NCBI GenBank assembly: GCA_963742205.1
Contig: CAVUKZ010000006.1
Span: forward strand, 434,001 to 498,000
Length of the DNA: 64,000 nt
DNA from: WHSW01 sp963742205
GTDB taxonomy: Bacteria; Actinomycetota; Thermoleophilia; Solirubrobacterales; 70-9
Reading direction: 5' to 3'
The notes beneath the pieces were generated by a model. That model made no database searches and was not told the origin of the DNA. It saw only the letters and a program-made list of their open reading frames with translations. Each line of letters opens with the position of its first letter. Within the stretch, counting starts at the first letter, position 1. This document shows, in pieces, positions 49,005 through 58,626 of the stretch. The position numbers were made by a program, and so were the translations under genes.

Positions 49005-50371
49005 GCCTCGACCTCGCCCTCCGCGCGGCGGCACTGCTCGCGGCCGGCACGGCACTCGGCTGGGCGACGCGATCCCTGTCGCCCTCGGCTCGCCACCTCC
49101 TGTGGCACGGCACCGTCATGGCCACCCTCGCGCTGCCGCTCACCTCACTGGTGAGCCCGGCGTGGTCCGTGCCCGGCAGTCTCCACCGGTCAACGGGGCT
49201 CGACGCGGTACGGTTGCCGATCGTGGAGACGACTGAATCCGGGCGCTCCGCCCCTGTGACCGCCACGCGCATCTGGATCGGCGGCAGCGGCATCGTGGCC
49301 CTCTATTTCCTGTCGGGATACGCGCGCCTCGCGCGGCTTCGGCAGCGGGCTCGTCCGGCTCCGCCTGCCTGGAAAGGCGCGGTCGAACGGCTCAGCGCCC
49401 GCCGCCGCCTCACCCGGCAGGTCGAAGTCCTCGTATCCGAGTCCGTTCGCGGCCCCCTCGTCACCGGCGTCGGCAGAGTCGCGGTGCTCATCCCTCCCGA
49501 GGCGTGCTTCTGGAGCGAAAACCGGCGCGACGCCGTCCTCATTCACGAGCTGGCCCACGTCGGCCGAGGGGACCTCACCGCGCAGCTGGCGGCGCAAGCG
49601 CTCGCGACCTTGCACTGGTTCAATCCGCTCGCCTGGCACGCGCTCGCTGCGATGCGCCGCGAGCGCGAGCTTGCGTGCGACGAGGAAGTCCTCCGGGCGG
49701 GCATGCCGCCGCTGGCCTATGCCACGGAGCTGGTCGCCATTGCCGTTGCCGGCGATGCCGATCCCATCCCGGCCGCGGCGCTGTCGATGGCTCGACGGTC
49801 TGAGCTCGAAGGGCGCCTGAGTGCCGTGCTCGCCCGCCAGCCACGACACAAACGGCGTGGAGCGGGTGTCGGGCTCTCGCTGCTGATCGTGTTCGCGAGC
49901 GTCACCGTGGCGGGCGCACGCCTCACACCGCCCGCCCCCGATCCAGGCTCACGCGCCTCAACAGCGGGATGGACGATCCTGCCGGCCAACGATGCGGCCG
50001 ACACGCCCGCTCCCGAAGGCGCGGCCGTGTCGTCCGCCGACAGCGAGACGCGCCAGCGCGCCACACTGATATTGGCCATGACGCCAGGCAGTGCCGCGAT
50101 CCCGTCGCTGCTGCAGGCGCTGGCCGACCCGGACGCCAGAGTCCGCGAGAAAGCTGCGGTCGGTCTGGCATGGCGCCGTGACAATCGCGTCGGTCCGGCA
50201 CTCGTGGCCGCGGCGGCCGACGCGTCCCCGGCGGTCCGCGAAAAGGCGCTGGTCGCGCTGGCCTTTTCCAACGAGCCCCGCGCCGCCGCGCTGATCGAGG
50301 CGGCCCGCTCGGACCCCGACCCGGGCGTGCGTGACAAGGCGCGGTCCCTCGGCGCAGGAGGCAGGAGGTAG
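49001..50371 (+). CDS. BlaR1-type M56 membrane peptidase with C-terminal HEAT-like repeats
   Basis: 456 residues. N-terminal membrane spans (LALRAAALLAAGTALGW and HGTVMATLALPLTSL), a third near 95, the M56 zinc motif LIHELAHVGRGD, and RERELACDEEVL as the third ligand. A further span LSLLIVFASVTVAGA precedes a linker and then two to four HEAT-like repeats (LLQALADPDARVREKAAVGLAW, ADASPAVREKALVALAF, ARSDPDPGVRDKARSL) in place of the BlaR1 penicillin sensor. The HEAT part may receive the signal. Intact frame. Confidence 0.83.
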   Translation: MSLDLALRAAALLAAGTALGWATRSLSPSARHLLWHGTVMATLALPLTSLVSPAWSVPGSLHRSTGLDAVRLPIVETTESGRSAPVTATRIWIGGSGIVALYFLSGYARLARLRQRARPAPPAWKGAVERLSARRRLTRQVEVLVSESVRGPLVTGVGRVAVLIPPEACFWSENRRDAVLIHELAHVGRGDLTAQLAAQALATLHWFNPLAWHALAAMRRERELACDEEVLRAGMPPLAYATELVAIAVAGDADPIPAAALSMARRSELEGRLSAVLARQPRHKRRGAGVGLSLLIVFASVTVAGARLTPPAPDPGSRASTAGWTILPANDAADTPAPEGAAVSSADSETRQRATLILAMTPGSAAIPSLLQALADPDARVREKAAVGLAWRRDNRVGPALVAAAADASPAVREKALVALAFSNEPRAAALIEAARSDPDPGVRDKARSLGAGGRR

Positions 50372-50540
50372 GAGGTGGAGGTAGGAAATAGGGCGCCGGC
50401 CGGCGGCCTGGCCCCTGTCCCTGCCCCTGCTCCCTGATCCCTGATCCCTGCCCCTGATCCCTGATCCCGATCCCGATCCCTGATCCCTACTCCTGCGACT
50501 TCCTACTTCTATCTCCTATCTCCTATCTCCTATCTCCTGT
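50372..50540. repeat. Purine-rich then pyrimidine-rich short-repeat tract between genes
   Basis: AGGAGGTAGGAGGTGGAGG-type repeats at 50358-50390, then tandem CCCTGATC units (50425-50490) and CTATCTC units (50508-50538). The purine end and pyrimidine end could pair as a long stem. It is the only clear low-complexity intergenic tract in the window and lies between convergent genes. Confidence 0.7.
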
Positions 50541-51140
50541 CTAGTCGGCCTGCACGACCGTGCGCACGCTGCGGTGATCGCGCACCAGTTCGGCCGGCAG
50601 CGGCTTGGCGAGGTACACCTTCGATTCGGCACCATCGCGGTCGTGCGGCTCGAACTTCACGACGTTGAATTGGAGTTGTGCCAGCACCGCGCGCATGTCG
50701 TAGTAGCGGTTCTTCGTCTTCACCACGATCTGATGGAAGCCCTGCGAGATGGCCCAGGACTCCGATTCCTCGGTGAGCGCGCGGAAGTGGCCCTGGCCGC
50801 GCCAGTCGCGACGGGTGCCGCCAATCCACGAATACAGGACGCGGTGGTCCTCGAAGGTGACGCACCCGCGGAGCCGTTCGACCAGGTCGCGGAGCTTCGG
50901 CACCATCTCCCTGGCGCGAATCTCGTGGACGATCTTGTACGAGACGGGTACCAGCGATCCGGGGTCGTCGGGCAGCGGGGCCTCGGCCATCAGGATGAGC
51001 GACTCCCGCTCCGCCAGTCGGTCGATGATCTCGCGGGCCGTCTTCCGCCTGGGAAACTCCCCGAAGTACTCCTCGATGTACTGAATCTCGAGGGCCCCGC
51101 TCTCGAGTGGATACTGCTTGATCAGGTATTCCACCGGCAC
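50541..51140 (-). CDS. GNAT acetyltransferase
   Basis: 199 residues. A GNAT-type core: SYKIVHEIRAREMVPKLRDLV, then the strand VLYSWIGGTRRDWRGQGHFRAL with the acetyl-CoA loop (RRDWRGQGHFRAL matches R/Q-x-x-G-x-G/A), followed by HQIVVKTKNRYYDMRAVLAQLQF. N-terminal 60 residues are a family-specific extension. Substrate unknown. A TATAAT sits 12 bases upstream of the ATG. Confidence 0.78.
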   Translation of the reverse strand: MPVEYLIKQYPLESGALEIQYIEEYFGEFPRRKTAREIIDRLAERESLILMAEAPLPDDPGSLVPVSYKIVHEIRAREMVPKLRDLVERLRGCVTFEDHRVLYSWIGGTRRDWRGQGHFRALTEESESWAISQGFHQIVVKTKNRYYDMRAVLAQLQFNVVKFEPHDRDGAESKVYLAKPLPAELVRDHRSVRTVVQAD

Positions 51141-51151
51141 TCCAACGGCGA

Positions 51152-51157
51152 ATTATA
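51152..51157 (-). promoter_or_regulatory. -10 element of the GNAT gene
   Basis: TATAAT on the minus strand, 12 bases before the ATG at 51140. No good -35 is seen at 17 bases. The transcript would have a very short leader. Confidence 0.4.
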
Positions 51158-51195
51158 GTCTCCTGCCGAGCACGCCCGGGTGTCGGGCGGCGCCG

Positions 51196-52810
51196 TCAGT
51201 ATTCCATGCCGATGACCTGCCCGGCATCGTCCACGTCGAGCTTCTGCGCCTGGGGCATCTTGCCCAAGCCCCGGCATCAGCATCATGCTGCCGGCAATCG
51301 CCACGACAAACCCCGCGCCGGCCGAGAGGGTCACGTCGCTGATCGTGAGCGTCCACCCCTGGGGCGCACCCATCACCGTTGGGTCGTCGCTGAACGAGTA
51401 CTGGGTCTTGGCGATGCACACCGGAAGCCGGTGGTAGCCGAGCGCGGCGAGCCGCTGGAGCCGCGACTTCGCCGCCGGCTTGAAAGCCACTTGCCCGGCG
51501 CCGTACACCTTCGTGGCAATGGTCGTGATCTTCTCCTCGAGCGACTGATCGGCGGTGTAGATCGGTTGCACCGCGTCCGGTGAGCTCGTCGACGCGGCCG
51601 CGACGACGCGATCGGCCAGGTCGGTCATGCCATCGCCGCCCTTCACGTAGCCCTCCGAGAGCGCGGCCTCGACCCCCTGCCGGCGGCAATGCTCGAGGAC
51701 AGCCTTCAGGTCGACGTCGCTGTCCGCCGTGAAGCGGTTGAGCGCGACCACCGGGGGCGTCCCCCAGCGCTTGATGTTGGCCAGGTGCCGGTCCAGGTTC
51801 GGGAAGCCGGCCTGTCGCGGGCCGTCCGGAGCCCCCCCTGGGCCCGCAGCGCCTTGAGCGTCACGATCACGACCGCCGCTGACGGGACGTGCCCGCACAT
51901 CGGCATCACGAGATCGAAGAACTTCTCGGCACCGAGATCCGCCGCGAACCCGGTCTCGTTCACGACGTAGTCGGCCAGGTGCAGCCCGATGCGCTGGGCC
52001 AGGACGCTGCTCGTGCCGTGCGCGATGTTGGCGAACGGGCCGCAGTGAACGATCGCCGGGACGCCCTCGGTGGTCTGCACGAGGTTGGGGACCAGCGCGT
52101 CGTTGAGCAGCACCATCATCGGGCCGACGGCCTTGAGGTCGCTCGCAATCACGGGGCGGCCCTCGGTATTGAAGCCCACGACGATTTCGCCCAGCCGCCG
52201 GCGCAGGTCGGCGCGGCTGCTCGGCGAGGGACAGAATGGCCATGATCTCCGACGCGGCCGTGATCACGAACCCGGTCTCGCGAGCCGGTCCGCCGTCACG
52301 CCCGCCGATCCCGGTCACGATGCGGCGAAGCGCGCGGTCATTCATGTCCATGGCCCGCGGCCAGAGGATCTCGCGCGGATCGAGCCGCAGCTCGTTGCCG
52401 AAGTGCAGATGCGCGTCGAGCAATGCCGCCAGCAGGTTGTGGGCGCTGGTGATGGCGTGAAAGTCGCCGTTGAAGTGGAGGTTGATCTTGTCCACCGGCG
52501 TCAGCGAGGCCCGCCCGCCGCCCGTGGCGCCGCCCTTCTGTCCGAAGACGGGTCCCAGCGACGGTTCCCGCAGCGCCGCAACGGCCTTGTGTCCCCGTTT
52601 GACCAGGCCCTGGGTCAGGCCGATGGTATTGACCGTCTTGCCCTCACCGCTCGTCGTCGGCGTGATGGCGGTGACGAGAATCAACTTGCCCCGGCGGGTC
52701 GGGAAGCGTTCGAGGGTCTCGAGCCGGATTTTCGCGGTGTATCGGCCGAACGGCTCGAGCAGGTCCTCGGGCAGTCCCAGGGTGGCTGCAATCTCGGTAA
52801 TCGGGCGCAT
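51196..52810 (-). CDS. fhs: Formate-tetrahydrofolate ligase, three frameshifts
   Basis: About 538 residues. ATP-dependent synthesis of 10-formyl-THF for purine and one-carbon metabolism. Motifs: the P-loop TPTTSGEGKTV, REPSLGPVFGQKGGATGGG, NLHFNGDFHAI, DMNDRALR, VGFNTEGRPVIASDL, HGTSSVLAQRI and VALNRFTADS. Breaks near 52215, 51835 and 51255; the natural end is EY at 51196. ATG at 52810. Single-gene unit between GNAT and the MATE pump. Confidence 0.9.
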
Positions 52811-52920
52811 GGGATCTCCGGCGGCCATTCTGCCACGGCCGCCGGTGTCCCGCGTCCGGCCCGTCACCGAGGGGCCCCGCCTGTTATGATGTGTGATTCG
52901 CCGGCCGACGGCGTCTCGCC

Positions 52921-54303
52921 ATGCAGGATCTCACGACCGGCTCGGTCACCGCGCACCTGCTGAAGACCACGAGCTTCATGCTCGTCAGCATGGTCTTCCA
53001 GACGCTCTACGTCCTCGTCGACCTCTACTGGGTCGGCCGCCTCGGGACGGACGCGGTGGCGGCCGTGGCCATCAGCGGCAACCTGATGTTCCTCGTGCTC
53101 GCCGCCACGCAGATGCTGGGCGTCGGAGCGACCACGCTGGTCTCGCACGCGGCCGGGCGCAAGGACCGCGAGCGCGCCAACGTCGTCTTCAACCAGGCGC
53201 AGGGCCTGTCGATTGCAGCCGGCCTCGCGTTCCTGGTGGTCACGCTGGCGACGAGCGGCGCCTTCGCCAGCGCGATGAGCGCCGACGAGGGCACGAGGCG
53301 TCTGGCGATCGAGTACCTCGCGTGGATGGTGCCGGCGATGGCCCTGCAGTTCCTCATGGTGGCGATGGGGGCGGCCCTTCGCGGCACCGGCAACTTCAAG
53401 CCCGGCATGATCGTCCAGACCGCCACGGTCATCATCAATATCGTCCTGGCGCCCATCCTGATCTTCGGCTGGGGCACCGGGTGGGTGATGGGGGTGGCCG
53501 GGGCGGCCCTGGCCTCGTTCATTGCCATCCTCTTTGGTGTCGCCTGGCTCGCGACGTACTTCGTCGGCGAGCACGCCTACCTCACCTTCATGCCGCGGCA
53601 TTGGCGGCCCGACTTCCGCCTCTGGGCGGACATGCTCAAGATCGGATTGCCCTCGGGCGCCGAGTTCGGCCTCATGGCGGTCTACCTCGCCGTCGTCTAC
53701 TCGGTGATCCGACCGTTCGGAGCACCCGCACAGGCCGGCTTCGGAATCGGCCTGCGGATCATGCAATCCGGTTTCCTGCCGATCGTGGCGCTCGGGTTCG
53801 CGGTGGCGCCGGTGGCCGGCCAGAACTTCGGGGCCCGGCGCCCGGACCGCGTCCGGCAGACGTTCCGGGTGGCTGCGCTGATGGCGGTGGTCGGGATGGC
53901 GACTTTCGCGTTGCTCGCCCATGTCGCCCCGGCGGCGCTCATCGGAATCTTCTCTGACGATCCGGCCGTGATTGCCGTCGGCGACGAGTATCTGCGGATT
54001 TCGTCCTGGAACTTCGTCGCCTCGGGACTGATCTTCGTGACCGCCTCGATGTTCCAGGCCATGGGCAACACGGTGCCGTCGCTGGTCACGGCGTTCACGC
54101 GGATCGTTGTCGTCGCCATCCCCGCCTTCATGCTTTCGCGCATGCCGGGCTTCGAGATGCGCTGGATCTGGTACCTCTCGGTGCTCTCGGTCACCCTGCA
54201 GCTGTGCCTCAACCTGCTGGTGCTGCAGCGCGAGTTCCGCCTGCGCCTTGCCTTCGCGCCGCAGCCGGGAACCGCCACGGCGTTGAACCCGCAGTCCACC
54301 TAG
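52921..54303 (+). CDS. MATE-family multidrug efflux protein
   Basis: 460 residues, twelve predicted spans. Family features: VLVDLYWVGRLGTDAVAAVAISGN at the start of the first repeat, GAALRGTGNFKPGM, and in the second half GIGLRIMQSGFLPIVALGFAVAPVAGQNFGARRPDRV. It exports cationic compounds with Na+ or H+; the substrate is not predictable. A TATGAT at 52885-52890 is a possible -10. Intact frame. Confidence 0.87.
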   Translation: MQDLTTGSVTAHLLKTTSFMLVSMVFQTLYVLVDLYWVGRLGTDAVAAVAISGNLMFLVLAATQMLGVGATTLVSHAAGRKDRERANVVFNQAQGLSIAAGLAFLVVTLATSGAFASAMSADEGTRRLAIEYLAWMVPAMALQFLMVAMGAALRGTGNFKPGMIVQTATVIINIVLAPILIFGWGTGWVMGVAGAALASFIAILFGVAWLATYFVGEHAYLTFMPRHWRPDFRLWADMLKIGLPSGAEFGLMAVYLAVVYSVIRPFGAPAQAGFGIGLRIMQSGFLPIVALGFAVAPVAGQNFGARRPDRVRQTFRVAALMAVVGMATFALLAHVAPAALIGIFSDDPAVIAVGDEYLRISSWNFVASGLIFVTASMFQAMGNTVPSLVTAFTRIVVVAIPAFMLSRMPGFEMRWIWYLSVLSVTLQLCLNLLVLQREFRLRLAFAPQPGTATALNPQST

Positions 54304-54367
54304 CTCGTATAATCGGCGCGGCCAGGCAGCCTGGCTGCCGAATTCGGCGTCGTCCACCGAGGGGACC

Positions 54368-54934
54368 ATGATGAGGAACGGCCCGCGACGGTCGCTGCTC
54401 CTGAGCACTTTGATCTCGTCCGCCCTGGCCGGCGTCGCGTCGGCCCAGGTCGAGCGACCGGCCGCGAATCTGGCCTCGTCGGTGCCCAGCGCCGCCGCGG
54501 TCGCCGACGGCGACACCGTGGCGCAGCTGCACGTGCGATGGCAGGTCGGGGCCGGCGCGCCCGACAGCCTGGTGCGTCCGGCCGATCTGATACCCGTGCA
54601 CGCGTTCGAGGTCTCGACGCGGAGCAGCGTGCGCGGTCCGCTCGTGCGTGAGCGCGATCCGCAGTGGTCTGAGTACGAGCTGGTCGTCGTGGCGCTCGAT
54701 GCGGAGGGACGCGAGACCAGCTGGCAGAAGGTGCGCGACCCGCGTGTCCTGCGTTCGGAACAGCCGGGCCCGACCGGCGAGTTGCAGGGCGAGATCTTCT
54801 ATCGCGCCGAGACCGAGCTCGTGGTCGTCGTGCCCGATGCCGCGACCGCTAGCCTGCACGTCTACGAGACCCACTGGAACGGCTCGCAGTTCGTGCTGCG
54901 CCCGCTCGGCCAAATCGGTGTCGCCACGCCATGA
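54368..54934 (+). CDS. Small secreted hypothetical protein, 188 residues
   Basis: Signal peptide RSLLLSTLISSALAGVASAQ (cut about residue 27) and a beta-rich mature part with HVRWQVGAGAPDSL, AFEVSTRSSVRGPL and LHVYETHWNGSQFVLRPL. No family recognised. It starts downstream of TATAAT (54308-54313, a possible promoter with TTGAAC 19 bases upstream), and its stop overlaps the M64 peptidase start as ATGA, so the two are translated together and it may be a partner of the peptidase. Confidence 0.72.
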   Translation: MMRNGPRRSLLLSTLISSALAGVASAQVERPAANLASSVPSAAAVADGDTVAQLHVRWQVGAGAPDSLVRPADLIPVHAFEVSTRSSVRGPLVRERDPQWSEYELVVVALDAEGRETSWQKVRDPRVLRSEQPGPTGELQGEIFYRAETELVVVVPDAATASLHVYETHWNGSQFVLRPLGQIGVATP

Positions 54935-56901
54935 CAGCTACGCTGGCTGGCCTTTCTCGACTCGTGATCGTCACCGCCGTCTGCTGGGTCGCCTCGATCG
55001 GCGTCGCCGGCGCCGAGCCCGTCACCACCATCCGCAACAGCGGCCCCAGCGCCAACCGCGTGGACCTGGTCATCATGGGCGACGGGTTCACGGCCAGCCA
55101 GATTGCGTCTGGCGAGTACGCGGCACAGATCCAGATCCAGACCCAGCGCCTCTTCGCCCAGGAGCCGTACCTCGAATACGGGAACTTTTTCAACGTGCAC
55201 CGGATCGACGTCACCAGTGCGCAGGCCGGCGCCGATCATCCGGAGCGCGGCGTCTATGTCGACACGGCGCTCAACGCCACTTACAACTGCGGGTTTCCCG
55301 TCCCGATCCAGCGCCTGATCTGCGCCTCGACCGCGAACGTCAACGCCGTGCTCGCCCGCACGGCCCTGGCCGCCAATGCTCGGGACATCGTGCTGGTCAT
55401 CGTCAACGACACCGAGTACGGCGGTTCGGGCGGGGCGGTGGCGGTGGCCTCCTTGCACCGCGACGCGACCGAGCTGGTGCTCCACGAGAACGGGCACACC
55501 TTCGCGCAGCTGGCCGACGAGTACAACTACTCGCCCCCGGCCTGCGTCACGAGTGAGCCGGGCAACGCGAACGCAACCCGCGAGACCCGGCGCGATTTCG
55601 TCAAGTGGCGGCACTGGATCGACCCGGCGACACCGGTCCCCACGGGAGGATCGGCCAACGGCGTGCCCGGACTCTACGAGGGCGCCGTGTACTGCTCGTC
55701 GGGAGCGTATCGGCCGACGTTCGACTCCAAGATGCGATCGCTCGGACGTCCCTTCGAGCAGATCAACACCGAGCAGCACATCAGGCGCATCTACAACCTC
55801 GTGTCGCCGCTCGACGGCTGGAGCCCGACCGCCACCGCCCTCACCGTCATCCGCGGGGTGCCCAACTACTTCTCGGTCGCGGTGCCGGCGCCGAGGACCC
55901 ACGCCCTGAGCGTCAACTGGTACGTGGACGGCGTGCTCACCGGGACGGGGCTGGAGTTCAGTTCCGACGTGATGCCGCTGGGAGCGCACCGGCTCGAAGC
56001 GCGGGTCCAGGACACGACCGGCCTGGTGCGGAACGACCCGACCGGGCTGCTGCTGGAGACGCACGCCTGGGACGTGACGGTGCAGGACGGGCTCACGTCG
56101 GTGCCGACGTTCCTGCGGGTCGCCTCGATTGCCGGCAACACCGTGACGCTGGCGTGGAGCGCGCCTACCGCGTTTGCGCCGACCGGGTACGTGCTCGAGG
56201 GTGGCGTTGTGCCTCATGAGGTGCTCGCCAGCATCGCGACGGGCAGCGCGTCGCCGACCTTCACGTTCACGGCCCCGACCGGCGCGTTCTATGTCCGCAT
56301 GCACGCGCTGAACGGCGCGGGCCGATCGGGGGCGTCGAACGAGATTCGCATCTTCGTCGGCGTGGCCGCCCCGCCCTCGGCGCCAACCAATCTCCTGGGT
56401 GTCGGCTCGGGCTCGACCATCGTGCTCGCGTGGGAGAACAGCAGCCTTGGCGGCGCACCCGACAGCGTCGTCCTCGACGTCAGCGGCGCGTTGTCGACGT
56501 CGCTTGCGCTGCCGGTCACCGAGCGCTTCACCTATGCGGGCGTGCCGCCGGGCACGTATACGCTGACGGTACGGGCGGTGAACGGTGTCGGCAGCAGCCT
56601 GCCCTCCCATCCGGTGACCTTGACGTTCCCGGCGTCGTGCGCCGTCGCCGGGACGCCGATCAACCTGGCCGCCACCCGCACGGGCAATCTGGTGACCGTT
56701 ACCTGGAACCTGCCGCCAAGTGGACCAGCGCCATCAGGTTTCATGCTGGCGGTCTCCGGCGCGTACGTCGGCACCTTCCCGGTCGCGGCGCGGTCGTTGA
56801 GCGCCGTGGCCGGACCCGGTACCTACGACCTGACGGTCGCTTCGACGAACCCGTGCGGTTCGAGCCCGCCGAGCGCGACCGTGACCATGACGGTCCCCTA
56901 G
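54931..56901 (+). CDS. Secreted M64 (IgA-peptidase-type) metallopeptidase with fibronectin-like domains
   Basis: 656 residues. Signal peptide VTAVCWVASIGVAGAEP, then the M64 domain with RVDLVIMGDGFTASQI, the zinc motif HENGHTFAQLADEY near residue 185 and FDSKMRSLGRPFEQIN. An Ig-like segment follows at 290-390, then three fibronectin type III-like units to the end (repeating PTGYVLEGG, APTNLLGVGSG, INLAATRTGNLVTVTW). Peptidases of this family cut extracellular proteins; the tail may bind polysaccharide. Intact frame. Confidence 0.85.
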   Translation: MTATLAGLSRLVIVTAVCWVASIGVAGAEPVTTIRNSGPSANRVDLVIMGDGFTASQIASGEYAAQIQIQTQRLFAQEPYLEYGNFFNVHRIDVTSAQAGADHPERGVYVDTALNATYNCGFPVPIQRLICASTANVNAVLARTALAANARDIVLVIVNDTEYGGSGGAVAVASLHRDATELVLHENGHTFAQLADEYNYSPPACVTSEPGNANATRETRRDFVKWRHWIDPATPVPTGGSANGVPGLYEGAVYCSSGAYRPTFDSKMRSLGRPFEQINTEQHIRRIYNLVSPLDGWSPTATALTVIRGVPNYFSVAVPAPRTHALSVNWYVDGVLTGTGLEFSSDVMPLGAHRLEARVQDTTGLVRNDPTGLLLETHAWDVTVQDGLTSVPTFLRVASIAGNTVTLAWSAPTAFAPTGYVLEGGVVPHEVLASIATGSASPTFTFTAPTGAFYVRMHALNGAGRSGASNEIRIFVGVAAPPSAPTNLLGVGSGSTIVLAWENSSLGGAPDSVVLDVSGALSTSLALPVTERFTYAGVPPGTYTLTVRAVNGVGSSLPSHPVTLTFPASCAVAGTPINLAATRTGNLVTVTWNLPPSGPAPSGFMLAVSGAYVGTFPVAARSLSAVAGPGTYDLTVASTNPCGSSPPSATVTMTVP

Positions 56902-56939
56902 CGCCGGGCGAAGCCGCGCGGCCATTTCGGCCACAATGA

Positions 56940-56968
56940 AGGAGGGGCCGCTCGGCGCTGCCCCTCCT
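56940..56968 (+). terminator. Hairpin after the M64 gene
   Basis: AGGAGGGGC (56940-56948) and GCCCCTCCT (56960-56968) form a perfect 9-base stem with an 11-base loop. No T-run follows. Twelve bases later is TATAAT (56980-56985), the likely -10 of pntA. Confidence 0.5.
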
Positions 56969-56979
56969 GGCGCTCAACG

Positions 56980-56985
56980 TATAAT
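56980..56985 (+). promoter_or_regulatory. -10 element of pntA
   Basis: TATAAT at 56980-56985, about 60 bases before the pntA ATG. The -35 is not obvious. A GGAAGG site at 57031 precedes the start. Confidence 0.4.
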
Positions 56986-57045
56986 CCACGCGCATCCGAC
57001 CCGCGGCGAGTGCCTCACGGGCCGCGGCCTGGAAGGATCGAATCG

Positions 57046-58614
57046 ATGAAGCTGGGTGTTCCACGAGAGTGCCGCGCCGGCGAACGGCGCGTGGCGGCCA
57101 CGCCCGACAACGTGGCCCGGTTGGTGAAGCTGGGGTTCGAGGTGCTGGTCGAGACCCAGGCGGGCGCGCTGGCATCCTTCGGGGACGACGACTACGCGAC
57201 GGCCGGCGCTCGAGTGATGGAAGACACGCGGGCCCTCTGGCAGGAAGCCGACATCATCCTCAAGGTCCAGCCACCCGACCACCACCCCGTGCTCAACCTG
57301 CACGAGGGCGACCTGCCGCGCGAGGGCACTACCCTCATCAGCTTCCTCTGGCCCGGCAAGAACAAGGAACTGATCGATCGTCTGGCCGCCCGGAAGCTGA
57401 CAGCCCTGGCCATGGACCAGGTGCCGCGGATCACGCGCGCGCAGAAGATGGACGCGCTGTCGTCGATGGCCAACATCGCCGGTTATCGCGCCGTCATCGA
57501 GGCGGCGAGCTTCTACGGGCGGTTCTTCACCGGCCAGATGACCGCCGCCGGCCGCGTCCCTCCCGCCAAGGTCCTCGTGATTGGCGCCGGCGTCGCCGGC
57601 CTCGCGGCCATCGGCGCCGCCCGCGGCCTCGGCGCCATCGTACGCGCGTTCGACACGCGTCCGACGGTGAAGGAGCAGGTCAAGAGCATGGGCGCGGAGT
57701 TCATCGAGCTCAACGTCCACGAGGACGGCGAGGGAACCGGCGGCTACGCCAAGGAGATGAGCCCGGCCTTCATCGCCGCCGAGATGGCGATGTTCACGGC
57801 CCAGTCCAAGGACGTCGACATCATCATCACCACGGCCCTCATCCCCAACCGGCCGGCGCCGGTCCTCATCACCGAAGACATGGTGAAGAGCATGAAGAAG
57901 GGGTCGGTGATCGTGGATCTGGCCGCAGAGAACGGCGGCAACTGCGCGCTCACGCAGCCGGGCCAGGTCGTCGAGCGCCACGGCGTCCACATCCTCGGCT
58001 ACATGGACCTCCCCAGCCGTCTCGCGCCCACCGCGAGCTTCTTGTACGGGAACAACCTCGGTCACCTGCTCGCCGACATGGGCGGCAACGCCAACTTCCA
58101 CGTCGATGTGAAGGACGAGGTCGTGCGCGGCTCGCTGGTGTTGCTGAACGGCGAGATCATGTGGCCGCCTCCACGCCGCGAGCCGGCTCCGTTGCCGCAG
58201 GCGCCGACCGCGCGCCCGCCCACCGTCCCCGGACCGAAGGCGCACGTGGCCAGGACCGATGAGACGAGCAGCGTCGGCACGGCCATCGGTCTGGTCGTTG
58301 GCGCACTCGCTCTTCGCCGGGCTCGGCCTGGTCGCGCCTCCATCGTTCCTGACCCATCTCACCGTGTTCGCCCTCGCCTGCGTGGTCGGCTGGCAGGTCG
58401 TCTGGAACGTCACCCCCGCCCTGCACACGCCGCTGATGAGCGTCACCAACGCCATCAGCGGGATCATCGTCATCGGCGGGTTGCTCCAGGTGAGCGGCCC
58501 GCTGACAGATCCCGCGGTGCTGCTGGGCGCCGCCGCGATCTTGCTGGCCACGATCAACATCGCGGGCGGATTTCTCGTCACTCAGCGCATGCTCAAATGT
58601 TCCAGCGTCGATAG
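57046..58614 (+). CDS. pntA: NAD(P) transhydrogenase subunit alpha, one or two frameshifts
   Basis: About 520 residues. NAD-binding domain I: MKLGVPRECRAGERRVAATP, SSMANIAGYRAVIEAA, VLVIGAGVAGLAAI and the glycine-rich region around VIVDLAAENGGNC. The C-terminal part has the membrane spans (LTHLTVFALACVVGWQVVWNV, LMSVTNAISGIIVIGGL). The PntA domains that are split in some bacteria (PntAA, PntAB) are one gene here. Breaks near 58300 and 58595; the stop TAG at 58612 fits the usual end MFQRR. ATG at 57046 with GGAAGG 9 bases before. Confidence 0.88.
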   Translation: MKLGVPRECRAGERRVAATPDNVARLVKLGFEVLVETQAGALASFGDDDYATAGARVMEDTRALWQEADIILKVQPPDHHPVLNLHEGDLPREGTTLISFLWPGKNKELIDRLAARKLTALAMDQVPRITRAQKMDALSSMANIAGYRAVIEAASFYGRFFTGQMTAAGRVPPAKVLVIGAGVAGLAAIGAARGLGAIVRAFDTRPTVKEQVKSMGAEFIELNVHEDGEGTGGYAKEMSPAFIAAEMAMFTAQSKDVDIIITTALIPNRPAPVLITEDMVKSMKKGSVIVDLAAENGGNCALTQPGQVVERHGVHILGYMDLPSRLAPTASFLYGNNLGHLLADMGGNANFHVDVKDEVVRGSLVLLNGEIMWPPPRREPAPLPQAPTARPPTVPGPKAHVARTDETSSVGTAIGLVVGALALRRARPGRASIVPDPSHRVRPRLRGRLAGRLERHPRPAHAADERHQRHQRDHRHRRVAPGERPADRSRGAAGRRRDLAGHDQHRGRISRHSAHAQMFQRR

Positions 58615-58626
58615 GGAGACGGTCGT

